From a virus, in the IMG/VR virus record IMGVR_UViG_3300008108_000023, positions 91,209 to 155,208 of that record: a stretch of 64,000 nt of DNA; one strand, written 5' to 3'. The notes under the pieces were generated by a model. It saw only the letters and a list, made by a program, of their open reading frames with translations. It searched no databases and was not told the DNA's origin. This document shows positions 29,401-39,700 of this stretch, one piece after another (within the stretch, counting starts at the first letter, position 1; every line of letters begins with the position of its first letter). The translations under genes were made by a program, and so were the position numbers.

Positions 29401-30415
29401 TGTTTTTGATTTTAATTAATTTTTTATTCTTTTCTTTTCTTGTTAATCTTAAAAATGGATTGAGGAAGTTTATCCACGCATCATCCGATTTTGGAAGTAA
29501 TAAAAATATACCATCTTCCATCATCATCTTCATGGTGTTTTTATATGACCGACCTTCAGGGTCAATCAAATCGTTTATTAATGAAGTTATAGATTCCCTT
29601 GCTTCATCAGTTAAGAAAGGATTATCAAGACTTACAATACGACTATTGACATCAAAAAATTCCTCACCTAATATCCCATATTTGGTAACACCTGTCAGAA
29701 GATTCTTTACAAGACGATTATCGTTGTCTTCCTCAAATAAATTGTTAAATCTTTCAAGAATAAATTCAACGGTAATCTCTTCGGTTTTAATTTCAGGAAC
29801 TAATGAAATTAATCTCCTGACACCTAAATTTTTGATGCCCGCAATATTATCCGATGGGTCACCACAAATCATCTTGACCAATTTTATATTCTGTATAAGA
29901 ATTTGTTCATGGTCATAAACGAACATATCATTTGGTTGGTATATTTTACTGTGTGAGGGATTAAAGAGTTTGGTATTTTCTGAAACTAATTGAGTCAAAT
30001 CACCATCTGAAGAAAAAATTATTTTGTTTTCTTTTGGTGAGTTTTGAACATAATATGCGATTGAATCGTCTGACTCACAGAATTCATATTCACCTTGTCT
30101 AACAAATAGTTCTTCAAGATATTGTTTAATTCTGTTTCTTTGTTTTCCGTAAGAATGTAATTCTTCTTCAGACCTGATACGAGATTTTCTATTCTCTTTG
30201 TATTGATGGTAGAACCTTTTTCTTGTTATAGAACCATCTTGTCCATCCCAAAAAACGACAATCTTATCCAAATGATGGATTTCAATTGTTCGTCTTAAGG
30301 TGTTTATAAAATGATATATCCCACCAATATGTTCCCCCTTATAAAAGTGATTTTTTAATCCAAAAAAACCAATAGTAAGTAAATTGTCACCATCTACCAA
30401 TAATACATTAGACAT
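29393..30415 (-). CDS. rnh: 5'-3' exonuclease/RNase H (T4 rnh-like, FEN family)
   Basis: 340 residues, close to T4 RNase H (305). Metal-binding acidic residues of the FEN/PIN family are visible in order: LLVDGDNL (N-terminus), VVFWDGQDGS, CESDDSIAYYV, FSSDGDLTQL, and the helix-hairpin-helix-like GDPSDNIAGIKNLG. It removes lagging-strand RNA primers. A highly basic C-terminus (RLTRKEKNKKLIKIKNN) fits a DNA- or gp32-interacting tail. It sits in the replication cluster with uvsX, gp32 and gp41. Confidence 0.9.
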   Translation of the reverse strand: MSNVLLVDGDNLLTIGFFGLKNHFYKGEHIGGIYHFINTLRRTIEIHHLDKIVVFWDGQDGSITRKRFYHQYKENRKSRIRSEEELHSYGKQRNRIKQYLEELFVRQGEYEFCESDDSIAYYVQNSPKENKIIFSSDGDLTQLVSENTKLFNPSHSKIYQPNDMFVYDHEQILIQNIKLVKMICGDPSDNIAGIKNLGVRRLISLVPEIKTEEITVEFILERFNNLFEEDNDNRLVKNLLTGVTKYGILGEEFFDVNSRIVSLDNPFLTDEARESITSLINDLIDPEGRSYKNTMKMMMEDGIFLLLPKSDDAWINFLNPFLRLTRKEKNKKLIKIKNNE

Positions 30416-30446
30416 TAATCATCACTCTTATAGGGTTAAACAAAAA

Positions 30447-31445
30447 TTAATCTTCTTCTTCGAAATCGTAAGTTGTTGATTCCGCTAAATCAAAGTCGCT
30501 AGACCCTAATTTTTCTTTCCAAAAACTTGAATATTCTTTTTTATACGACTCCAAAGCTTCTTTGGTGTCGGCAATATATCCATTATGGACAACGATAACT
30601 TTACCGTCTTTGTAACCTAATCCATTAACGTGGTTTTTAAGGATTGAAATTTTGGTTCTAACAGCGTAAACAATTTTTCTACCGTCTTTGGTTGCATCAA
30701 TGTGGTTGATACCTGATTTTTTCTGATTACCAAATAAGAAGATAAGTGAAGACGCTAATTTTAATGCTTCACCACCTTTTGGTTTGATTTCAGGTTGACC
30801 CATTGGATTGTCAGGTAATTCTACCCATGGTTGATTCACCACAACCATTGTCAAATAATATGACGAGTCTTTAGATGGGTAATCTTCTTTTTTTGATTTG
30901 GTAATTCTTGAGTGAATACCCATACCAATTTTATCGGATAATGCACTTGCGTTGTGTTGTTTACCACCTTTACCATCAAAAGTCATCTTACATGGTATTG
31001 AACCAATTGAATCCCAACAAAATAAAATGTGTCTTGGGATTTCACCTTTTTCATGAGCATCAATGATGTCATTTATAAAATCGGTTGCTTGTTCAATATA
31101 GTCAAATGAATCATTGAAAATAAAATCACCTGTCCACTCGCCATTCGCATCTTTTTCAGCTTGGAAACCAAGTTCAATTGCGTGTTCCCATTTCCATTTT
31201 CTTTCAGTGATAATAAGTACGGGTAAATGGCCTTTCTTTTGTGCATCAACCGCAGCTAAAATCATTGCGGTTGTTTTTGATGAGTTTGTATGTCCTAAGA
31301 ACATATTAATACCTCCCATCACGGGTCCTGGTAATCCACATGCGTTGTTAAACGCCTCACCACAATAATAAAAGTTTTCATCCTTATATTTTGTTTTTGA
31401 TGAGAATTTGGATATATAATCGAATTCTTTTTTCTTGATTGCCAT
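30447..31445 (-). CDS. uvsX: Recombinase UvsX (RecA family)
   Basis: 332 residues from the ATG at 31445. Walker A is GHTNSSKTT (51-59) and Walker B HILFCWDS (139-146). VNQPWVELPDNP and GGEALKLASSLI follow, as in UvsX/RecA DNA-binding loops. The C-terminus is acidic (AESTTYDFEEED). A longer reading frame starting at 31493 is rejected because its extra 16 codons lie in the gp32 terminator. The enzyme does strand exchange in recombination-dependent replication, with gp32. Confidence 0.92.
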   Translation of the reverse strand: MAIKKKEFDYISKFSSKTKYKDENFYYCGEAFNNACGLPGPVMGGINMFLGHTNSSKTTAMILAAVDAQKKGHLPVLIITERKWKWEHAIELGFQAEKDANGEWTGDFIFNDSFDYIEQATDFINDIIDAHEKGEIPRHILFCWDSIGSIPCKMTFDGKGGKQHNASALSDKIGMGIHSRITKSKKEDYPSKDSSYYLTMVVVNQPWVELPDNPMGQPEIKPKGGEALKLASSLIFLFGNQKKSGINHIDATKDGRKIVYAVRTKISILKNHVNGLGYKDGKVIVVHNGYIADTKEALESYKKEYSSFWKEKLGSSDFDLAESTTYDFEEED

Positions 31446-31470
31446 TGTATATTTTCTATTGTTTTTAATT

Positions 31471-31516
31471 AAAAAAGAAGAACTTGGACACAATGTCTAA
31501 GTATGTGTCCAAGTTC
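31471..31516 (-). terminator. Intrinsic terminator after gp32, 13-bp stem
   Basis: GAACTTGGACACA (31480-31492) and TGTGTCCAAGTTC (31504-31516) are perfect arms with an 11-base loop. On the minus strand the stem is followed by TTC and a T-run. It lies between the gp32 stop and the uvsX start. Confidence 0.88.
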
Positions 31517-31523
31517 ATTTTAA

Positions 31524-32381
31524 TTAGAATGGTAGGTCGTCATCCCCCTCCATGTCTTCTTGTGGGTCAACTTGAGGAACTGATGTTTTTGTTGGTGAAG
31601 ATGGTTTAGACATTTCAATTTCTTGAGTGGAATTTGAAACATATTTACCAGTTGTTGTATCCCATCTTGGGACTTCACCTTTAGCAATCATTTCTAAATA
31701 CTCTTCAGGTTTTTTAGAATATACATCAGACCAAACCAATTCATCATTAATCCAAGTATCTGCAATAACTGAATCAGAGTGTAGTGGTGATTGGTCTTCA
31801 GGGATGATAGATGTAATTGTTGTGTATTCTCTACCGTTACCCGCCTTAGTTAGGTTAAGATTAAGAATCAAATCCCTTCCTTTCTGTGGGTCGGTAATAT
31901 CACCTTTATTTCTGAAAAGAGGTGCAATTTTATCCAAAACACCTTCACTTTTAGTGTTTCTTTTAAATCTCCAAAATTTAACACCATCTTGTTCTCTATC
32001 TCTATCAATAACTTTTACGATATAGAACATTTTAGATTTATACTGACGAGCTAAAATAGCATCTTGTTCGTCACCTGTCATTTTTAATCCTTCATGTACT
32101 TCGTTCAATGGTGAACGTTTACCTTCTTGATTTGGGTCATACAGTTTAACCCAATTACCATCAACCTGTACCTCGTGGAAATACACGGGAACAAATGGGC
32201 TACTACCATCTTTCATAGGTAGGATTCTAATTCTTCTTTCACCACTTCTTTCACCTTTTGGTAGGAGTGTGGTAAAATACTTCTTCATTCTATCCTCTTG
32301 GGATACCTTGTTTGTGTTGCCGCTTGCGACCTGTTTGTCTTTTTCGTACTGTGCCAGTACTGACTCTGTTGTTGACATCAT
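31524..32381 (-). CDS. 32: Single-stranded DNA-binding protein gp32-like
   Basis: 285 residues (T4 gp32 is 301). The N-terminal ~35 residues are polar and basic (cooperativity region). The core begins at RRIRILPMKDGSSPFVPVYF with FWRFKRNTKSEGVLDKIAPLF and continues to ITSIIPED. The C-terminus is strongly acidic and ends GDDDLPF, the protein-interaction tail of SSBs. A typical zinc CxxC cluster is not visible. It binds ssDNA at forks and works with UvsX and gp41. Two adjacent ATGs (32381, 32378) are possible starts. Bounded by terminators at both ends. Confidence 0.88.
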   Translation of the reverse strand: MMSTTESVLAQYEKDKQVASGNTNKVSQEDRMKKYFTTLLPKGERSGERRIRILPMKDGSSPFVPVYFHEVQVDGNWVKLYDPNQEGKRSPLNEVHEGLKMTGDEQDAILARQYKSKMFYIVKVIDRDREQDGVKFWRFKRNTKSEGVLDKIAPLFRNKGDITDPQKGRDLILNLNLTKAGNGREYTTITSIIPEDQSPLHSDSVIADTWINDELVWSDVYSKKPEEYLEMIAKGEVPRWDTTTGKYVSNSTQEIEMSKPSSPTKTSVPQVDPQEDMEGDDDLPF

Positions 32382-32429
32382 ATGTTTGTTTTTTAAAAGT
32401 TAGAAAATGTTTCTATGTAAAGTATAGAC

Positions 32430-32469
32430 AAAAAAAGTCAGATTACAAAATCTGACTCTCTTTTTTTTT
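32430..32469. terminator. Bidirectional intrinsic terminator, Dps-like gene/gp32 junction
   Basis: AGTCAGATT (32436-32444) pairs with AATCTGACT (32449-32457) around ACAA. There is an A-run on the left and a T-run on the right, so it works on either strand. For the minus strand it ends the unit containing the Dps-like gene. Confidence 0.85.
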
Positions 32470-32489
32470 AAAATTGTTTTGGGAAGGGG

Positions 32490-32864
32490 TTACTCAAGAG
32501 TTAAAAGATACAGTAATTTATTCAATAAACCAAGCATCTCATCTCTTAAATTTAACAAATCAGTGTCTAATCTATCATCTAAGTCATCTGAGAACTCAAC
32601 AAGAGCTTCAGTACAAACTTTGACCATGTCAACGGGATTGACCTCTGAAAGGTTTACTAACTGAATAGTATTTGTATCCTCTTCAAGTGTAAATCTACCA
32701 TATTTACCCATGGCAACCTCAACAAATTCGTCAATAAGGTCTGATAAACCATCATAGGTTTTACCAAAAGCGTCGTGCCTGGCAATACCTTTTGTTTGCC
32801 AATGGTTTATTTTCATTTGTAATTGTAAACCTAATAAGAAGTTTACTTTAGAACTTAAATTCAT
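32490..32864 (-). CDS. Dps/ferritin-like small protein (DUF5856-like)
   Basis: 124 residues. The pattern MKINHWQTKGIARHDAFGKT (residues 17-36) followed by YDGLSDLIDEFVEVAM matches the helix A-B region of Dps/ferritin-like phage proteins, with candidate metal ligands H21, H30, D31 and E46. The C-terminal half is two helices. Such proteins in T4-like phages are often annotated as starvation-inducible DNA-binding. Whether it binds iron or DNA here is not shown. It overlaps the upstream gene by 17 bases and ends at a terminator. Confidence 0.7.
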   Translation of the reverse strand: MNLSSKVNFLLGLQLQMKINHWQTKGIARHDAFGKTYDGLSDLIDEFVEVAMGKYGRFTLEEDTNTIQLVNLSEVNPVDMVKVCTEALVEFSDDLDDRLDTDLLNLRDEMLGLLNKLLYLLTLE

Positions 32865-33477
32865 CTTCCTCTGTTTCTGCGTTAAAACTATCTTTTATTG
32901 TGTCGTTTGAATAATCTTCAATATCTTGCTTGGTGAGGACGTATTCGTTTTTACCTGTTTGTTGCATCTCACCTTGTTTTTGAGCAAAAAACTCTTGGGG
33001 ATTTAGATTGAAAGGGTATGAATCCAAAGAACGTAACTCCAACTTTTCTTGTGGTGATTTTTCTTTCATGGTTTCAACCTTGCTACCTAATTCATCAATT
33101 TTGTTCATTACCGCATCCATCTGAGATAATTTTTGTTCCAAATCTGTCAGTTTAGTAAATACTGTTTCCATTTTACCAACAACATCATTGTTATTAGATT
33201 TGCTATCATCCAAATCCTTTTTAATTGATTTAGTCATATTAACTAAATCTGTGATATCGATTTCTTCGGTATCTTCCACGGGTGCTGCCGGTGCTGGTGG
33301 GACTTCAGCGGGCATCGGTGCTGCTGGGTCCATAGGTGGTACATCACCAGGTGGTGGGGGTGGTACATCTCCAACAGGAGGTGGTACTTCACCTTGTTCC
33401 ATTAAGGTTTTTGCATATTTGTTAATCGCGTTGTATCTCGCGAGTTCTTCCATAAGTGATTTTTCTAATTTTTTCAT
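32848..33477 (-). CDS. Pro-rich coiled-coil hypothetical protein
   Basis: 209 residues. Residues ~28-75 are a Pro/Ala/Val-rich linker (PPPVGDVPPPPPGDVPPMDP), followed by an acidic patch and an ~80-residue predicted coiled coil (VNMTKSIKKDLDD to SKVETMKEKS). The C-terminus is acidic (NAETEEDEFKF), resembling SSB-like tails. It lies between a 68-residue gene and the Dps-like gene; all three appear to be one small operon. No known family; possibly a virion or nucleoid-associated scaffold. Confidence 0.65.
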   Translation of the reverse strand: MKKLEKSLMEELARYNAINKYAKTLMEQGEVPPPVGDVPPPPPGDVPPMDPAAPMPAEVPPAPAAPVEDTEEIDITDLVNMTKSIKKDLDDSKSNNNDVVGKMETVFTKLTDLEQKLSQMDAVMNKIDELGSKVETMKEKSPQEKLELRSLDSYPFNLNPQEFFAQKQGEMQQTGKNEYVLTKQDIEDYSNDTIKDSFNAETEEDEFKF

Positions 33478-33479
33478 AG

Positions 33480-33686
33480 TTAGTCTTGTAAAAGTTGTCT
33501 ACCGTCTTCGGTTATAAATTTTTTGTTTATTCTTTCTACTATACCATCCTTAGACCTGATAACATAACATTCACCGGTTTGAAGGTCGCATTCTTCTGTT
33601 TCCATTCCGTCTTTTGAAACGGATTTTACTTGTTTTGGATTTTTCATGTAGTTATCCAAAGTATTATTCAATTTTTCGTTGTTCAT
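33480..33686 (-). CDS. Small hypothetical protein
   Basis: 68 residues with two cysteines (ECDLQTGECYVI) and a C-terminal DGIVERINKKFITEDGRQLL motif. The motif looks like a compact beta domain that I associate with small proteins of T4-like phages, without a known function. First gene of the three-gene unit ending at the 32430 terminator. ATATTTATT (33699-33707) lies 12 bases upstream of the ATG. Confidence 0.65.
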   Translation of the reverse strand: MNNEKLNNTLDNYMKNPKQVKSVSKDGMETEECDLQTGECYVIRSKDGIVERINKKFITEDGRQLLQD

Positions 33687-33698
33687 GGTATTTTCTTT

Positions 33699-33707
33699 AA
33701 TAAATAT
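33699..33707 (-). promoter_or_regulatory. Late-promoter-like motif ATATTTATT
   Basis: Minus-strand GATATTTATTAAAG upstream of the 68-residue gene. It shares GATATTTATT with the gp13 copy on the plus strand. Confidence 0.55.
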
Positions 33708-33731
33708 CTAAAAAAGTGGAAAACTTAAAAA

Positions 33732-36700
33732 TTAATCCATTTTAAAGTATACAACGTCTCCATCGTATAGTCCTAATTCGGACATAAGTTTCGGTGACAT
33801 ACCCATACCAATCTCGGTAGACTTCGGTCCTCTACTAATTGGACCTTCAACCACTATTGAACCAACAGTTTTGTCTAATTGGTAATTAGGATTTACTGTT
33901 AATTGAGTATTGTTTTTAGGGTTCTTAAATGTTGTTTTAGCAGTTTTTATAACATCATTAGTAATGGTTCTTGACAATTGAAAATCCACATTATAGAATT
34001 TATAACTTGAATCCTTAACGTCAGACCATGTAATTCCGTTTGTGAGATTAAATCCTTGTGCGTCATCTATTGGGTATTTTTCTCCACCCATTTTATATAC
34101 AATAGTTCTAAACCATTCCTCATTACCGTTTCTAACTTTTTGTATTAGACGAGTTTCATTATATCCATTATATGGTACACCAAATCTGTTAATACCAACT
34201 TCTTGAATAACCGTTTCACCCTGTATATTTTTACCTTGTCTGTCCGTAACATATGGTATTCCTTGGTATATAACTTCTTGGTCGGTGTCGGTATCGTTAG
34301 CGGCTCTCTGTTTGATTTTAGCAATAGCTTTTGCTTGAATTTTATCAAATAGAATTCGATAACTTGCAACAAATGAGTCTTTAGGGTCAGGTAATGAAGT
34401 ATATGGTATTCGTGTTCCTGAAAAACTTGTTGAGATGTTATTACCCTTGATTTGATGAGAAACCTCAGTAATCCAATATGAACCCCTAAACATAGGTATG
34501 TTTTTTAAGTAAAAGAACATTGTTGGTTGAATCATAACGTTACCCATGGCAGTTACACCACATTTATATGATGCTTGTTTATAATAATCGAATAAACTTG
34601 TGTCTACATTATGAACACCAGCACCTGAAGCCGACCTTGATAGATTTTCTAAAACTTGAAAAGACTCTGATGTATTTTTTAGTGTACTTTGGTCTAATGT
34701 AACTCCTTTGAATATACCTTGATTTTGGTCACCAAAACTCACCTCAAACGCAACTACCCTATTAGATTTTGATAAATCGTTTTGTGAGAAACCTTCTAAT
34801 GATGTTATTAATAATGGGTTTGGAGTTTGTCCACCAATATAAAAACTATCGTCAACAAACTTATACGCCTTACTATTGGACATATCAATTCTTTTCGATG
34901 TTTGTCCAACTAATTGTATGATAACTTTTGGTGTCGCCTCTTGATAATCAACCTCTAAGAATGTACCAAATAAAGTTGATGCCACTTTTTTTGATGGTGT
35001 TATTTTATTCTTATTTGTCAAGTTATTACCATAAAAATTTATATAGGCAGGTAACGCTCTCATATCTAATCCAGTACCTTGTATTATCATAGAAATGGCG
35101 TTGTACAAAGGAAGTTTAGAGTTGTTTGGGTCCAATAAAGGTGTAAACTTATCTATGTTTAAATAAAATTTATCACCAATGTCTCTATTGGCTTTGTCTA
35201 AGAATAAAAATTCCTCAAGTAACAAACGTTGACCAATTGAATTACCGGCGGTCCATTTATCGTTAAATGATTTGAAAGTGTTATACAATTCTAACTTTGT
35301 TTGAGTTGAATTGTAACCTCTAAACATATCAATACTAGCAGCAGGATTACCCGTGGCGTTACTCGTTAAATTACCTAATAATGGTAAAAGTGTATTCAAA
35401 TACAAAGCAAGTCTAGCTTCAGCCCCTTTTGGAACATTTGTTCCACCTGTATTTTTAAGTATTATTGAATCTTGTAAATAAGTTAAAAACGCGGCTTTGG
35501 TGTTGGTTCCTCCCGCTTTTCGATATCCACCATATATTTGAGCCAACGGCCTATGTTTTTTTATGTTATCTTCAGTTAATTTAACGTCCAATAAACTAAA
35601 GAAATTAACATAGTAACTATCAATATCTTCACCAATATATAATTTAATAAAATTAAGATTTGGGGTTGTTAAATCTGAAGCACTGAAAGGTTGTGGTTTA
35701 TAAGTTGTCAAAGACTTATAAGGTTGAACCGCTGTCAAACCATATAAAGAATTGGCATCAATTTCTTTTGGGTTTGCTAACGTAAATTTTATTAAGTTGT
35801 TAGCACTTAATATATCTGTAGTGATAGATTCAGCGTTTCTTTTTTGTCTTTCTTTTAATGTGTTACCAATTAATAAATCAATATCATTACTATCATCGTC
35901 TTTCTTTTCAACAACGGATAATTTCTTTAACATATCTTGGAATTTAGGATAACTAATATTCCTAAAAATGTTATACGGTATTTCTTCATTTATTTTTTCA
36001 CTAGCAAAATCAAGAAAGAAACTTTCAAAATACTCAAGTATTTGAGGGCTAAATGTACCGATTAAATCTAACGCCTTTTTGTAATTAGTTGATATTGAAT
36101 ATGTGTTACCTGTTGTCCTAAAATAATCGTACGGACTTGGGAACGTTTGTCCACTAAAACTAGTTGAAAGAGTGTCGTTTAGGTACCAAAGTGTTTTAAA
36201 TGTCAACTCCTCAGCTACTGTGAATGTGTTACTATTGGATATGTCACTATTTTTATGTCCCCCAAGAGATGGTAATAAAGTGTAGTTTTTGTCTGAGGTT
36301 ATGTATTTGGAATTATCCATAACCACGTCCCAATAATTCATACCGCTTTTTTGTGTAACCCTATGTAATAATTTACCCGATGTACTTGTGGAAGAATATG
36401 AAACATTACCTAAAGTTATATCATAAGTTGCATAGTCATTTACTATTTGACTGTACACAGTTTGATAGAACGGTCTAATACCTGCATTAGTGTAACCAGT
36501 ATATGTAACACCTGAAGTTGAACCTGATGATGTGGAAATTTTTGGTACTATATCAAAGGTCACATATTCATCATAAACAGCAAATACTGTGGCACCTGTT
36601 AGTCCTGTAAGTGGAGTTTGTGAAATTGTAAATCCTGTAGTACTTGTAATATTTGTAATGTACGTATTCGGCGCTGTTTGTCCTGTACCAGCAATAACCG

Positions 36701-39700
36701 TAACGGTCATTCCTGTTTGTAGTCCTATTGTACTTGGTACATTAATCGTAGTACCACTACTACTTGCGTTTGTTGATGTGTATGTTATTAGTGCACCATT
36801 ATTATCAAATAGGGTTTTACCTGTTAATGGTTTTGTAACATAGCTTGAATTTACACATCCATTCAAAATATCGTAACCATCTATTAAGTGTGTTTTATAT
36901 CTATGATAAATTGAACCCCATTTTAACATTAAATGATATGGTATAAAATGTGTAGACGATACTTCTCTAAATAAAGAAGATGTTAATATTGACTGACCTC
37001 CAAATGTTATTTGTTCATCTAAATCAATGAAAGGTAATGAGTTTAATAACAAATACGATGAACCAGCGTACTTACCTCGTAAAGTTGATTTATTAAAATC
37101 ATTAAATAATTGATTATGAAAATATGGTGTGTTTAATATTGAGGTTGTGTTTCCTGTAACATTAATCGTATTTTTAAAAAAGTCAGTGCTGTCTGCTGAT
37201 GGTTTAACCCATGATTTAGATTCTATTGGTGAACATATAAAACCTTGAGAACTGTTAACTTTTAAAATGCCATTAAATTTAAAATTATCTCTTGTGAAAT
37301 TTGTTTTACCTAAATAATTCAAATATGTTGTTGAATTGAAGGGGTATATGTCTGTCCTGTATGTTTCAGGTTCGTAATCAATTAAAATTTTATTTAAATC
37401 ATCTTCTTTTAAATCACCCGTAGGGTTAGTTGCTGTCTCGTCATATTTTTCAAATTTAAATGGTTCGTCAATGACTGAAGATATATAATTGGTTGTTGGT
37501 AGATGGTCTTTAAAATAATTGAATCTTTCATATGGTGATAATCCAGGTAGATATCCATCATAAACCGTAGTGGTCTTAGGTGTCCCATCTTCATTTTTTT
37601 GAATAACACCGTTTTCTCTTAATTCTGTTTTTGTAACAGGAGCAATTAATTGGTCTTTATTGGTTATTTTTTTTGCTAACTCAATAATATCGTTATCGTC
37701 TTTTATTAATTCTTGAATATTTTTAAATTCTTCATTGGCCAACTGTCTAATCATTTGGTCATTAAAAGAATCAAACAATGTTGAATACAGTGCTCTTTCG
37801 TACAATTCGTAAACAAATCCCGCGTAACTTTTATCAATAAATGGTATAGATTCATTTATAACGTCAATACCTGATAAGTCTTCAATTTTTTGATTTTCAG
37901 TATTTGAATCAAAAACATAATTTACATCATTTCTTGTGGGTTCCCCATTTACGTTTGTTTCTACCCTATTGGTTACAATTTTAATATACTCTTCAATAAA
38001 GTCAATTTCAGGCCAAAGGGTTTTGTCATAAGATTTTAATTTGTGAACTAATTCTTCATCACCGGGATACGCAATTACATTTTGTTTACCACCACCTTGG
38101 GGTTTTTTTACTTCAGGCCATGGATATATGTTTTCACCTTTTGATTCTTTTGATAAATTTGTTAAAGTCTTTTTTCTATTATTAGCAGCATCAAAAGCCT
38201 TGTTATGAACATCTTTCATTAACCTAATAAAAACCTCAGCATTAGCTAATAAAACCGCAAACATATTTCTTACGGTTGGTTCGAATCCAAATCCATATTC
38301 TTTACTTTTGATGACCTTATTCATTTCTGATTCAACATCATCTTCGACTTTTTTTCTTTGTTCCTCAAATGATTTTCTTATTTGAAAAATGTCTTCAAAA
38401 ATTCCATCAATATGTACAACTACTTTTTTATCATTAAGAACTTTATAATATGAACTTACGTTTTTAACATTCCTAATTGAAATCCTTTTGAAGTCTCCAC
38501 TTGTTTGATTTAATAGTTCTTGAGTTAAAAGTTTGGTTTTACCCATAGCGGCATTGAAACTAGATAAAAGGAGTTCAAGAGCACCCGCTCCGTTACCTAA
38601 TATATGTTTTGTCTCTGTCTTATCTTTCGCGTTCAAATAAAACCATAAATCACTAATTGTTTCATTATTGGTTGCAGTTTTAGTAAATGATGTATATTCT
38701 TGTGATAGATATTGTTTACCCCAAGCCTTAATTGAATTTTCAAAATCATTGAGAAGGGTGTCCATTTCTTTTATACCAGAAAAGACATCCATACTGACTT
38801 TACTAAAAATTTGTTGTTCAAGTATTTTATCAAGAGTTTCAGCGATGTAACCAATTTCTTTTAGGGTACGAACAGGAAAACCTTTTGGGATTAAACCTTT
38901 TTGTTCGTATTGTCTATACACCGATTTTAATATCGTATAACCTCTTGATGATTGTTTTACTCTTTTTTCATATAATCCTGTACTTTCATTAAATTTTGTA
39001 TTGTCTTTTTCTTCGACCAAAAACATATAAGGGCAGTTGATAATTGCAGACAATGGGATATCGTTTAACCATGCAAAAGTTGAACCAACAAACTTTGTTG
39101 TTATTTCAAAATTACCATTAGATTCATTAAATCTCGATTTAAAATCGGTCATATGTAATCTATAACGAATGGCTTTACCGTAGTAACCTTTAACTGTTAA
39201 ATAAAAAATTGGCCACGGTAAATGGAAGAAAGCTCGATAAGGTGAGTTTTCAGAAGATTCGAAAAGAGTTTTACCTCTTACGTCAACAAAGTTTATAGTG
39301 ATTTGTGGAACAAAGTTGGCACCTTTTACGTCAATATTAATTGAATCAATACCAAAAGATTGTCCTGTTGGGTCTTTGAATTGGTCCTCACCGAATGTTA
39401 CGTCATATCCATCTTTATATGTAGATTCTTGACCCTGAATTGGTTTGGGAACAAAAGCGTCAGTCCATGTGGCATCAAAGTTCCCATCACCACTTGCGTT
39501 TCTTAAAAAATTGAGATTACCTTTTGCAACTTGAGTTAGTGTATTTCCTACGTTATCGTCAGCAATAAGAGTCGTTCTTGGAATCAAATCAGCTTCCAAG
39601 TTCACATACATGACTAAGTTTTCTTGTTTATGTCCTCTTGGTTGAACTTCTCCGTTTGCATCAACAACACTATTTGGGTCAACATAAATAAGATTGTTTT

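Noticed and set aside
31446-31493. Upstream ATG for uvsX
   Set aside because: The extra 16 codons lie in the gp32 terminator hairpin. The ATG at 31445 gives the conserved N-terminus.
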